Of a stretch of DNA of 64,000 bases, positions 17,585 through 26,729 are shown in pieces. The notes under the pieces were generated by a model. It saw only the letters and a list, made by a program, of their open reading frames with translations. It ran no database searches and was not told the origin of the DNA. The DNA is taken from NCBI RefSeq assembly GCF_009498035.1, contig NZ_CP034550.1, positions 5,084,001 through 5,148,000 on the forward strand, written 5' to 3'. Source of the DNA: Saccharothrix syringae (GTDB taxonomy: Bacteria; Actinomycetota; Actinomycetes; Mycobacteriales; Pseudonocardiaceae). The number at the start of each line of letters is the position of its first letter. Within the stretch, counting starts at the first letter, position 1. Position numbers and translations under genes: made by a program.

Positions 17585-17624
17585 CGCTTCGGACCGCTTC
17601 GGCCCAACGGCCTGTGCCGAAGCG
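17585..17624. promoter_or_regulatory. CGCTTCGG repeats between DUF4082 and RHS genes
   Basis: The 338-bp spacer between the divergent DUF4082 and RHS genes contains no gene. CGCTTCGG occurs twice directly (17585-17592, 17595-17602), with its complement CCGAAGCG at 17617-17624. The last two form an inverted repeat with a 14-nt spacer. This may be an operator or a stem-loop in the leader; no clear promoter boxes are seen. Confidence 0.35.
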
Positions 17625-17815
17625 AGTAGTCCACGTGAGTGTGAATGGACACGCCCTGCTGCCGTTCGAGTGACTTCTGTAATGCCCCGGCGGCGGCCCG
17701 CGAAAGACCAGCGCAACGCCCCTGCCCCGCACCCAGCGCCCCCCGCAGCTCCGACCGGCCGACCTCTTGGCCGGGGTTGTGCCCCCTGCTCGCGACCCGG
17801 CTTCGAGGAGACGAC

Positions 17816-20800
17816 GTGCCGCGCCCGCCCAGACGCCTCCCCGCCCTGCTCCTGACCGCCCTGGCGGTCGTCGGTACGACAATCGCCCCCTCCGACGCAC
17901 GACCCCGGCCCGCCACCGCGCCCCCACCCGCCACCGCGCCCCCACCCGCCGCCGCACCCCGACCCGCCGTCGACCAAGCCGACCAAGCCGAGCCGCCACC
18001 CGGCCCCGCGTCCTACGCCTACGACGCCCTCGGGCGGCTCACCGGCGTCGTGACCGCCGACGGCTCGGTCGCCCGCTACCGCTACGACCCCGCGGGCAAC
18101 GTCACCGGCGTCGAACGGCTCGGCACCCCCGCGGTCGCGGTGCTGTCGGCGGTACCGAGCCGCGTGCGCCCCGGCGGCTCGATCACCGTCACCGGCAAGG
18201 GCTTCGCGGCCACGGGCACCACCGCCCGGATCAACGGCACCGCCGCCACCGTCACCTCCGCCGCGCCGGACAAGCTCGTCCTGACCGTCCCCGAGGGCGC
18301 CACGAGCGGCCCGCTGGAGGTCACCTCACCCCACGGCACGGCCTCGCTCGACGGCATCGCGGTGGTCGGCGACGACCGGCCCGCCCTGACCGACTTCACG
18401 CCCAGGACCGCCACGGCCGGCACCGCCATCACGCTGACCGTCGCCAACACCGACCCCGGGTTCGCCAACAACCTCGTGCGGGTCAACGGCGTCCTGGCCC
18501 CGGTCACCGCGCGCACCGACACCGGCCTCACGGTCACCGTGCCACCCGGCGTCGCCTCGGGCCCGATCTCGTTCAGCACCCCCGCCGGCACCGCGACCAG
18601 CAGCGCCGTCCTCGTCGTGCCGCCCGCCGGCGTCGCACCGGAGAACATCGACTCGGCCGCCGCCATCCCGGTGGACACCGCCACCCAGGTCGCGATCCCC
18701 GCCGGGAAGTACGCGCTGCGCCACTTCCCGGCCGCCGACGGCGAGCGCTTCGCCGTCACCCTGAGCGGCGGCACGTTCGGCTCCTGCAACCTCGACGCCC
18801 GCGCCTACGACGAGCGCAACCGGCAGACCGGCTCGGCCTCGTGCCCGGGCACGAACGGCTGGATCGAGACCGGCCCCGCGACCGGCGCGGGCCTGCGCTC
18901 GGTCGTGCTGCGCAACACCTCGACCAGCGCGGGCACCACCTCGGTGACCGTGCACAAAGTGCCCGCCGACCTGGACGCCAGCACCCAGACCCTCGACGGC
19001 ACCCCGAAGACCGTCACCATCGCGCACCCCGGTCGCAACGCCTTCACCACCTTCCAGGGCACCGCGGGTCAACGGGTGCTGATCCAGGCCAGTGGCACGT
19101 CGTCGGCGTTCGGCTGCTGCGACCTGGACTGGTGGCTGGTCGCACCGGACGGCACCCGCGTCGGCGCCGCCAAGTACGGCAACAACACCCTCGACACCAC
19201 CACCCTGCCGCAGACCGGCACCTACCGCGTCCTGATGAACCCGGCGCGCGGGCTCACCGGCTCGACCACGTTCGCCGCGTGGGACGTGCCGGCCGACCTC
19301 GACGCGGGTGCGCAGGCCCTGGACGGCACCCCGAAGACCGTCACCATCGCGCACCCCGGTCGCAACGCCTTCACCACCTTCCAGGGGACCACGGGTCAAC
19401 GGGTGCTGATCCAGGCCAGTGGCACGTCGTCGGCGTTCGGCTGCTGTGACCTGAACTGGTGGCTCGTGGCGCCGGACGGCACTCGCGTCGGCGCCGCCAA
19501 GTACGGCAACAACACCCTCGACACCATCGCGTTGCCGCAGGACGGCACGTACCGGGTGGTCTTCGACCCCGCTGCGGCCCTCATCGGCAGCACCACCGCC
19601 AAGGCATGGACGGTCCCCGCCGACTTCGACGCCGGCACCCAGCCCCTCGACGGCACGGCGAAGTCGCTCACCTTCCCCAACCCCGGCCAGAACGGCTACA
19701 CCACCTTCCAGGGGACCACAGGCCAGCGCGTGCTGATCCAGGCCAGCGGTACCTCGTCGGCGTTCGGCTGCTGTGACCTGAACTGGCAGCTCAACGCTCC
19801 CAACGGCACCCGCGTGGGTTCGGCGAAGTACGGCAACAACACCCTGGACACCATCGCACTGCCGCAGGACGGCACGTATCGGATCGTCTTCGACCCCGCA
19901 GCCGCGCTGATCGGCTCCACCACGGTCAAGACCTGGACCGTGCCCGAGGACTTCGACGCCGGCACGCAGTCCCTGGACGGCACGGCGAAGTCGCTCACGT
20001 TCACCAACCCGGGCCAGAACGGCTACACCACGTTCCAGGGCACCGCGGGCCAGCGCGTGCTGATCCAGACCAGCGGCACGTCGTCGTCGTTCGGCTGCTG
20101 CGACTTGAACTGGCAGCTCAACGCTCCCAACGGCACCCGCGTGGGTTCGGCGAAGTACGGCAACAACACCCTCGACACCATCGCTTTGCCCCAGGACGGC
20201 ACGTACCGGATCACCTTCGACCCCGCAGCCGCGCTCACCGGCTCCACCACGGTCAAGACCTGGACCGTCCCAGCCGACTTCGACGCCGGCACCCAGCCCT
20301 TGAACGGCACAGCAAAGCCACTCACCTTCACCAACCCCGGCCAGAACGGCTACACCACGTTCCAGGGCACCGCGGGCCAGCGCGTGCTGATCCAGACCAG
20401 CGGCACGTCGTCGTCGTTCGGCTGCTGTGACCTGAACTGGCAGCTCAACGCTCCCAACGGCACCCGTGTGGGTTCGGCGAAGTACGGCAACAACACCCTC
20501 GACACCATCGCACTGCCGCAGGACGGCACGTACCGGATCACCTTCGACCCCGCAGCCGCGCTCACCGGCTCCACCACGGTCAAGACCTGGACCGTCCCCG
20601 ACGACTTCGACTTCGGCCCACTGCCCCTCGACGGCACGCCCAGGACCGCGACCTTCACCAACCCCGGCCAGGACGCCTTCGCCACCTTCACCGGCACCGC
20701 CAACCAACGCGTCGTCATCACCTCCGCCGGCACCTCGTCGTCGTTCGGCTGCTGTGACCTGAACTGGCAGCTCAACGCCCCCAACGGCACCCGAGTCGGC

Positions 20801-23800
20801 TCCGCCAAGTACGGCAACGGCACGCTGGACGCGACCCTCCCCTCCGCAGGCACCTACCGGCTGGTCGTGACACCGGCCGCCGCCCTGGTCGGGTCCGTCA
20901 CGTTCACCGCCACCCGCCCCGCCGGCACCGCGGCCACCACAACCGGAACCACCCCCGAAACCACCCCCCGGGCACCCGCCCGCAAACCCGACACCACCCG
21001 CGAGGCAGCCGACCCGACCCCGGCCCGCCCCGCCCCGGGCCGCGTCCCCGCCGACCTGCGCTCCCCGAACGCCGCCACCCCGGACCCCGAGGCCGACCTG
21101 GCCCCGGCCTGGTCGCCCGACCAGGGCAACCTCGACGGCGTCGACTGGTCGACCCGCCGCGCCGACCCCGAGCCCGTCACCGACCTGGTCGCCGAGCCCG
21201 GCAGGACCGCGGTCAGCGGCCACGTGCGCGGCCTCGACGGCGCGCCGCTGCGCGGCATCCCGGTGCGCGTCGACGACGTCCGCACCACCACCGACGACCA
21301 GGGCCGGTTCCTGCTCACCGGCGTCCGCCCCAACGCCACCACGCTCGTGGTGGACGGCTACAAAGCCAAGTACGGCACGTTCCGCATCCGCGCCAAGGTC
21401 CGCGAGAACGCCACGACCCCGCTCGACGCGACCGTCTGGCTGCCGCGCCTGGACCTGCGCAACACCGTCGAGATCGGCGCGCCGACCACCCGCGAGACCG
21501 TGCTGACCACCCCGGACGTGCCGGGCCTGGAGGTCCGCGTCCCGGCCGGTTCGGTGGTGCGCGACCAGGACGGCAACGTGGTGCGGGAGCTGGGCATCAC
21601 CGCCATCCCGGTCGACCGGCCGCCGTACCCGCTGCCGCGCAACGGGATCGTGCCCACGTACTTCACCGTCCAGCCGGGCGGCACGTCGATCTTCCCGGAC
21701 GGCGCGTCGGTGGTGTACCCGAACTACACCGACCTGCCGCCCGGCACCGAGGTCGACTTCTGGAACTACGACCCGGCCGACAAGGGCTGGTACGTCTACG
21801 GCAAGGGCCGCGTCAACGACGACGGCACGCGCGTGGTGCCGGACGAGAAGACCCGGCTGTGGACCCTCGACGGCGCCATGTTCAACACGCCCGGCAACCC
21901 CAAGCCGGACAAGCCGTGGTGGCAGGACCTGGTCGACAAGCTGTCCGGTGACCCGGTGGACCTGTCCACGGGCCTGCTCACCGACGCGCACACGGACCTC
22001 GGCCTCGGCGACACCGTGCCGATCTCGCTGACCCGCCTGTACTGGCAGGGCGACGGCAAGGTGCGCGAGTTCGGCCTGAACTCCGGCGCCGACTTCAACA
22101 TGTTCCTGGCCTCCGAGCGCCAGTACCAGGAGGTCGACCTCTACACGCCCGGCGGCGGCCGGGCCCACTACGTGCGCACCTCGCCCGGCACGGGCTACAG
22201 CGACGCCGTGTTCGGCGCGGTCGGCTCACCGGGCCGCTTCACCGGCTCCACCATCGCCCAGGTCGACGGCGACTGGGTGCTGAGCCTGCGCGACGGCAGC
22301 AAGTACTTCTTCCCCTGGTACTCGCGCCCGCGCGCCGTGCAGGACCGCAACGGCAACCAGGTCACCTTCACCCGCTCCGGCGGCAACAACGGCGAGGTCA
22401 CCCGGATCGCCTCGCCCAACGGCCGCTGGATCGCCCTGGAGTACGACTCGACCAACCGGGTGGTCGCGGCGCGCGACAACATCGGCCGCGCCACGTCCTA
22501 CACCTACGACGGCGCGGGCCGGCTGGCCACCGTCACCGACGTGGCGGGCAAGGTCAGCACCTACACCTACGACGGCGCCAACCGCATCACCCGCATCACC
22601 GACGCGCGCGGCGTGGCCTACCTCGACGTCGCCTACGACGCGAACGGCCGGGTGCGGCGCCAGGACCTGGCCGACGGCGGCAGCTACGAGTTCGCCTACG
22701 TGCTCGACGCGGCCGGCGCGATCACCGAGACGCGCGTGACCCAGCCCAACGGGGCGGTCCGCCGGGTCACGTTCGACGCCAACCACATGGTCGCCACCGA
22801 CACCGCCGCCCACGGCACGCCGCTGGCCCGCACCACCACCTACGTGCGCGGGCCGGACAACCGGGTGGACGCGGTCGTCGACCCGTACGGCAGGCGCACC
22901 GAGTACGCCTACGACGCGGCCCAGCGGATCACCGCGATCACCGACCTGGCCGGCACCGGCGACGCGTTCGTCAGCGGCCGGGCCTCCTACGGGCCGTTCG
23001 ACCGGCCGCTGAGCACCACCGACGCGGCGGGCCGGACCACCACCTACACCTACGACGCCAAGGGCAACCCGCTCACCGCGACCGACCCGGCGGGCCGGGT
23101 CACCACCATGGCGTGGACGGCGGCGGGCCAGGTCGCCTCGGTCACCGACCCCGGCGGCGGCGTCACGTCGTTCACCTACGAGGCGGGCGGCGCGGTCGAG
23201 GCGAAGGACCCGCTCGGCCGCACGACCCGGCACTTCGTGGACGCGGCCGGGCGGTTCGTGCAGGAGACCGACCCGTCCGGCGCGGTGACCCTGACCGCCT
23301 ACGACGAGCTCGACCAGCCCGTCACCGTCACCGACGCGCTGGGCGGCGTGAGCCGCTTCGGCTACGACGACAACGGCAACCTCACCTCCTACACCGACCA
23401 GCGCGGCAAGACCACCCGGTGGGCCTACGACGGCCAGGACCGCCCGGTGTCCACCACCGACCCGCTGGGCCGCACCGCCACCACGACCTACGACGCGGCG
23501 GGCCGGGCGACGGCCTCGGTCACCCGCGCCGGCACGCGCTCGGAAACCTCCTACGACCTGCTGGACCGGCCGACCTCCACCCGGTTCGGCGTCACCGGTC
23601 CGCAGGCGCAGGAGTCCCGGATCACCTACTCCCACGACGGGTTCGACCGGCTGGTCGAGCTGCACGACACCGCCGGCGGCACGCTCACCCACTCCTACGA
23701 CGCGCGGGACCGCCTGGTCGCCACGACCGGCCCGAACGGCACCGTCGGGTACGGCTACGACGAAGCGGGCAGGCAGACCTCCACCAGCCTGCCCGGCCTG

Positions 23801-25255
23801 CCCGCCACCACCTACACCTACGACGAGGCGGGCGCGTTCACCGGCGTGGCCCGGGGCGGCGAGGCCACCGCGGTGACCCGCGACGCCGCGGGCCGGGTCG
23901 CGACGCTGACCCTGCCGGGCGGCTGGGCGCAGACCTACTCCCACGACGCCGCCGGCCAGGTCACCGGCATCGCCTACGCGCACGCGGGCACGCCCAAGGG
24001 CGACCTCGCGTACACCTACGACCCGAGCGGCCGGCGCACCTCGGTGACCGGGAGCCTGGCCGGGGTGGTGCTCCCGGCGGCCCGCGCGGACCTGGCGTAC
24101 GACGACGCCAACCGGCTGGTCTCGGCGGGCGGCACCGCGCTGACCTACGACGACGACGGCAACCTGCGCGGCGACGGCACCACCACCTACTCGTGGGACG
24201 CGCGCGGCCGGCTCACCGGCACCAGCCGCACCGGGCTGACCTCGACCTACTCCTACGACGCGGCGGGCACCCGCACCGCCCGCGTGGTCGGCGGCACCAC
24301 CACGAGGTTCGTCCACGACGGCGCGAACGCCGTGGTCGAGCTCGACGCCGCCGGCGCGGTCACCGCCGCGCGGCTGGCCGGGGGAGTGGACCAGTGGTTC
24401 GCCCGCACCGCCGCCGGCGTCACCGACACCGCGCTCACCGACGCGCTCGGCTCGCCCGTCGCCCTGGGCCGCGGCGACGGCGCGATGGCCGCGACGACCG
24501 CCTACGACCCGTTCGGCACGCCCGCCGCGACCGGCGACCGCCGCGGTTCGGACCTGTCGTTCACCGGCCGCCAGGACGACGGCACGGGCCTGATGCACTA
24601 CCGGGCCCGCTACTACAGCCCGGCGTTGCAGCGGTTCGTCTCCGAGGACCCGATCGGCATCGCGGGCGGCACGAACCTCTACGCCTACGCGGCGAACTCG
24701 CCGACCAACCTCACCGACCCGTCCGGCCACAACCCGCTGCTGGTGGGCTGCCTGGTCGGCGGCCTGCTCGACGGCGGCCTGGACTACGCGGGCCAGCGCC
24801 TGTCCGGCCGCAAGGTCGACTGGGGCGGCGTGGGCGCGTCGGCCGCCGCCGGGTGCGCGATGGGCGCCCTGGGCGGGCTCGGCGCGCTGGGCCGGGCGGG
24901 CAAGGCGCTCGACGCCATGCCGTCGCTGCCCAGGGCGCTGACCCAGGGCCGCAACGCCGAGGCGGGCGTCGACGTCTACCAGGGCATCCGCAACGGCGAG
25001 TCGGTGTACTCGGGCATCTCCAACAACGTGGCGCGCCGGGCGGGCGAGCACGCCGGCCGCAACTTCGACCACCTGTCGACGGTCACCAGGAACGGCTCGG
25101 TGACCCGCGGCGAGGCCCGCGCCATCGAGCAGGCGCTGATCAACCGCAACCGCGGGGAGAACGTGCGCAACAGCATCAGCCCCGACCGCCCGTACTACGA
25201 TCAGGCCGTGAGGTGGGGTGAGGCGTGGCTGAACCGCAACGGGTACCCCCGGTGA
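17816..25255 (+). CDS. RHS/YD-repeat polymorphic toxin with GIY-YIG-like C-terminal nuclease
   Basis: A 2479-residue exported RHS protein. GTG 17816 follows GAGGAG and begins a signal-like segment (PALLLTALAVVGTT). In order: a lone YD motif, two TIG/IPT Ig-like domains (about residues 110-285), a PPC-like domain, six tandem 109-residue units each with FGCCDL (about 382-1037), a Pro/Thr linker, a carboxypeptidase-regulatory-like fold (VSGHVRGLDGAPLRGIPVRV), a DUF6531-type segment (GDPVDLSTGLL), about 700 residues of YD repeats, and the RHS core end RYYSPALQRFVSEDPIG near 2265-2282. The variable C-terminus has a hydrophobic/Gly-rich stretch and then VYSGISNNVARRAGEH and RAIEQALI, matching a GIY-YIG-type nuclease. 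Role: contact-dependent toxin, with Imm26 next door as immunity. The nuclease call is from motif, not homology search. Confidence 0.85.
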   Translation: MPRPPRRLPALLLTALAVVGTTIAPSDARPRPATAPPPATAPPPAAAPRPAVDQADQAEPPPGPASYAYDALGRLTGVVTADGSVARYRYDPAGNVTGVERLGTPAVAVLSAVPSRVRPGGSITVTGKGFAATGTTARINGTAATVTSAAPDKLVLTVPEGATSGPLEVTSPHGTASLDGIAVVGDDRPALTDFTPRTATAGTAITLTVANTDPGFANNLVRVNGVLAPVTARTDTGLTVTVPPGVASGPISFSTPAGTATSSAVLVVPPAGVAPENIDSAAAIPVDTATQVAIPAGKYALRHFPAADGERFAVTLSGGTFGSCNLDARAYDERNRQTGSASCPGTNGWIETGPATGAGLRSVVLRNTSTSAGTTSVTVHKVPADLDASTQTLDGTPKTVTIAHPGRNAFTTFQGTAGQRVLIQASGTSSAFGCCDLDWWLVAPDGTRVGAAKYGNNTLDTTTLPQTGTYRVLMNPARGLTGSTTFAAWDVPADLDAGAQALDGTPKTVTIAHPGRNAFTTFQGTTGQRVLIQASGTSSAFGCCDLNWWLVAPDGTRVGAAKYGNNTLDTIALPQDGTYRVVFDPAAALIGSTTAKAWTVPADFDAGTQPLDGTAKSLTFPNPGQNGYTTFQGTTGQRVLIQASGTSSAFGCCDLNWQLNAPNGTRVGSAKYGNNTLDTIALPQDGTYRIVFDPAAALIGSTTVKTWTVPEDFDAGTQSLDGTAKSLTFTNPGQNGYTTFQGTAGQRVLIQTSGTSSSFGCCDLNWQLNAPNGTRVGSAKYGNNTLDTIALPQDGTYRITFDPAAALTGSTTVKTWTVPADFDAGTQPLNGTAKPLTFTNPGQNGYTTFQGTAGQRVLIQTSGTSSSFGCCDLNWQLNAPNGTRVGSAKYGNNTLDTIALPQDGTYRITFDPAAALTGSTTVKTWTVPDDFDFGPLPLDGTPRTATFTNPGQDAFATFTGTANQRVVITSAGTSSSFGCCDLNWQLNAPNGTRVGSAKYGNGTLDATLPSAGTYRLVVTPAAALVGSVTFTATRPAGTAATTTGTTPETTPRAPARKPDTTREAADPTPARPAPGRVPADLRSPNAATPDPEADLAPAWSPDQGNLDGVDWSTRRADPEPVTDLVAEPGRTAVSGHVRGLDGAPLRGIPVRVDDVRTTTDDQGRFLLTGVRPNATTLVVDGYKAKYGTFRIRAKVRENATTPLDATVWLPRLDLRNTVEIGAPTTRETVLTTPDVPGLEVRVPAGSVVRDQDGNVVRELGITAIPVDRPPYPLPRNGIVPTYFTVQPGGTSIFPDGASVVYPNYTDLPPGTEVDFWNYDPADKGWYVYGKGRVNDDGTRVVPDEKTRLWTLDGAMFNTPGNPKPDKPWWQDLVDKLSGDPVDLSTGLLTDAHTDLGLGDTVPISLTRLYWQGDGKVREFGLNSGADFNMFLASERQYQEVDLYTPGGGRAHYVRTSPGTGYSDAVFGAVGSPGRFTGSTIAQVDGDWVLSLRDGSKYFFPWYSRPRAVQDRNGNQVTFTRSGGNNGEVTRIASPNGRWIALEYDSTNRVVAARDNIGRATSYTYDGAGRLATVTDVAGKVSTYTYDGANRITRITDARGVAYLDVAYDANGRVRRQDLADGGSYEFAYVLDAAGAITETRVTQPNGAVRRVTFDANHMVATDTAAHGTPLARTTTYVRGPDNRVDAVVDPYGRRTEYAYDAAQRITAITDLAGTGDAFVSGRASYGPFDRPLSTTDAAGRTTTYTYDAKGNPLTATDPAGRVTTMAWTAAGQVASVTDPGGGVTSFTYEAGGAVEAKDPLGRTTRHFVDAAGRFVQETDPSGAVTLTAYDELDQPVTVTDALGGVSRFGYDDNGNLTSYTDQRGKTTRWAYDGQDRPVSTTDPLGRTATTTYDAAGRATASVTRAGTRSETSYDLLDRPTSTRFGVTGPQAQESRITYSHDGFDRLVELHDTAGGTLTHSYDARDRLVATTGPNGTVGYGYDEAGRQTSTSLPGLPATTYTYDEAGAFTGVARGGEATAVTRDAAGRVATLTLPGGWAQTYSHDAAGQVTGIAYAHAGTPKGDLAYTYDPSGRRTSVTGSLAGVVLPAARADLAYDDANRLVSAGGTALTYDDDGNLRGDGTTTYSWDARGRLTGTSRTGLTSTYSYDAAGTRTARVVGGTTTRFVHDGANAVVELDAAGAVTAARLAGGVDQWFARTAAGVTDTALTDALGSPVALGRGDGAMAATTAYDPFGTPAATGDRRGSDLSFTGRQDDGTGLMHYRARYYSPALQRFVSEDPIGIAGGTNLYAYAANSPTNLTDPSGHNPLLVGCLVGGLLDGGLDYAGQRLSGRKVDWGGVGASAAAGCAMGALGGLGALGRAGKALDAMPSLPRALTQGRNAEAGVDVYQGIRNGESVYSGISNNVARRAGEHAGRNFDHLSTVTRNGSVTRGEARAIEQALINRNRGENVRNSISPDRPYYDQAVRWGEAWLNRNGYPR
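18961..20925 (+). repeat. Six tandem 327-bp repeats inside the RHS gene
   Basis: Six in-frame units start near 18967, 19294, 19621, 19948, 20275 and 20602, a period of 327 bp (109 codons). Copies three to five are nearly identical at DNA level. Each encodes a beta-sandwich-like module with TFQGT, GQRVLIQ, SGTSS, FGCCDL, GTRVG and KYGNNTLDT. The last copy is most diverged. High identity points to recent expansion or gene conversion, so copy number may vary between strains and be difficult for assembly. Confidence 0.9.
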
Positions 25256-25728
25256 ACCTCGTCGCCGGCCCGGGCTCGCGCAAGGCCGTCCGCCCGGGTG
25301 ACGTGTTCACCCTGCGGCTGGTCGACGGCAGGCACCTGTTCGGCCGGGTGGTGGCCGCCGACCTGCCCCGGGAGCGGGCGCCCATGCCCGGCGCGAACCT
25401 GGTCCACCTCCACGCCGCGGTCTCCGACCGGCCCGAGCCGGACCTGTCCGCGCTGCGCCCGGACGCCCTGCTCGTGCCGCCCCTGTTCATCAACCGCCTG
25501 CCGTGGTCCAAGGGCTACTTCCGCACCGTCGCCCACCACGACCTGCGGCCCGCCGACCTGCTCGACCGGTACTGCTTCCGCGACACCACCGGCCGGCACC
25601 TGGACCGGGAGGGCCGGCCGACCACCCACGCCGAGCCCTGCGGCACGTGGGGCCTGGCCGGCTACCTCACGGTGGACCGCGAGGTCGGCCGGGCCCTCGG
25701 CCTGCCGGTCGCGGGCCACGCCCGGTGA
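25225..25728 (+). CDS. Imm26-family immunity protein
   Basis: A 167-residue cytosolic protein. The conserved part (RKAVRPGDVFTLRLVDGRHLFGRVVAADL, then a DLRPADLLDRYCF segment) fits the Imm26 family of immunity proteins found beside polymorphic toxins. Two starts are possible: GTG 25225, which overlaps the RHS gene by 31 bp and has a purine-rich AGGTGGGGTGAGG in front, and GTG 25252, overlapping the RHS stop as GTGA. I chose 25225. Either way expression is coupled to the toxin. It should neutralise the RHS C-terminal domain; the pairing is inferred from position. Confidence 0.78.
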   Translation: MAEPQRVPPVNLVAGPGSRKAVRPGDVFTLRLVDGRHLFGRVVAADLPRERAPMPGANLVHLHAAVSDRPEPDLSALRPDALLVPPLFINRLPWSKGYFRTVAHHDLRPADLLDRYCFRDTTGRHLDREGRPTTHAEPCGTWGLAGYLTVDREVGRALGLPVAGHAR

Positions 25729-26606
25729 GCCCCACCCGCCGCGCGTTCCTGGCCGGGGCGGTGCTGACCGCCCTGGCCGGGTGCGCGGACCCGCCCGCCG
25801 CCCACCCGGCCCTGCGCCGGCCCCGGCGGGCGGGCGCGGTGGCGTTCCTGCGGGCGGACGGGACCGCGCCGCTGCTGGAGCTGCGCGGCGAACCCGACGT
25901 GCTGGTGGGCCTGGCGGCGGGCACCCCGGCCATGCCCGCGTTCCCCGGCGAGGTGCTGATCCCGGAGCGCAGCAACACCGACGCGTTCCTCCAGGTCGAG
26001 GGCGACGACGAGGAGGGGTGCCAGGCGCGGCTGACCGAGCTGCTGGGTGCCCTGCCCGGCGCCGAGGCGACCTGGCGGACCGCGGTGCGCCGCGACACCG
26101 TCGACGACGGCCTCCAGCGCAACCCCTTCGGCTTCGTGGAGGGCCAGACCAACAGCGACGCGGTCCTCCTGCCGAACGGCGACAGCCTGCTGGCGGTGCG
26201 CGTCATCCGGCTGGCGCGCGGGTCGTGGGATGCCGACAGCCCGGAGCACCAGCGCCGCGTCATCGGCCGCCACCCGGACGGCACCTGGCTCGACGGCAGC
26301 GGCGCCCGCGCCGTGCCCGACTACGCCGCCGACCCGACGGGCGCGGTGATCCCCCTGGACTCGCACGCGCGGGCCATGAACCCCCGCACGCCCGGCGCGC
26401 CGGCACCGCGGATGCTGCGCCGGTCGTGGAGCTACCAGGGACCGCCCACGCCGCAGGGCACGCCGGACGAGGGCGTGCTGTTCATGGCTTTCCAGAGCGA
26501 CTTCGAGCAGGGCTTCGCCCTGGCCCAGTCCCGCATGCCCGGCGACGCGCTCCGCCCGTACCTGCTCACCGTGGGCGGCGGCTACTACACCGTGCCGGGC
26601 GTTTAG
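25725..26606 (+). CDS. Small Tat-exported DyP-type peroxidase-like lipoprotein
   Basis: A 293-residue protein with a twin-arginine signal (RRAFLAGAVL) running into a lipobox-like LAGC, so a Tat-exported lipoprotein is likely. The mature part has DyP peroxidase marks: GFVEGQTN in place of the usual GxxDG motif, DSHARAMNPR as the proximal-His region (HxRxxNPR), and RMLRRSWSYQG, FMAFQSDFEQGF near the end. In typical DyP enzymes the distal residue is Asp in GxxDG; here it is Glu. It is also about 100 residues shorter than usual. GTG 25725 overlaps the Imm26 stop (GTGA), so it is in the toxin/immunity transcript. Role: heme peroxidase or a diverged relative; substrate unknown. Confidence 0.8.
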   Translation: MSPTRRAFLAGAVLTALAGCADPPAAHPALRRPRRAGAVAFLRADGTAPLLELRGEPDVLVGLAAGTPAMPAFPGEVLIPERSNTDAFLQVEGDDEEGCQARLTELLGALPGAEATWRTAVRRDTVDDGLQRNPFGFVEGQTNSDAVLLPNGDSLLAVRVIRLARGSWDADSPEHQRRVIGRHPDGTWLDGSGARAVPDYAADPTGAVIPLDSHARAMNPRTPGAPAPRMLRRSWSYQGPPTPQGTPDEGVLFMAFQSDFEQGFALAQSRMPGDALRPYLLTVGGGYYTVPGV

Positions 26607-26729
26607 TCCTCTGTGGACTGTCGACGTCCGCGGGCTCGTGCATCAGGGTGATTTCCGGTTCCCGTGATCGAACCAGTTGGTACGGTGATGCAACTCACAG
26701 GACCAACCGCGTCGAGGGGGACCTGTCCG

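Noticed and set aside
18326..22168. 1280-codon minus-strand open frame across the RHS gene
   Set aside because: It is the antisense of a proven coding frame in very GC-rich DNA; its Gly/Val/Arg-rich composition and lack of domains mark it as a shadow. The same holds for the minus frame at 22226-25072.
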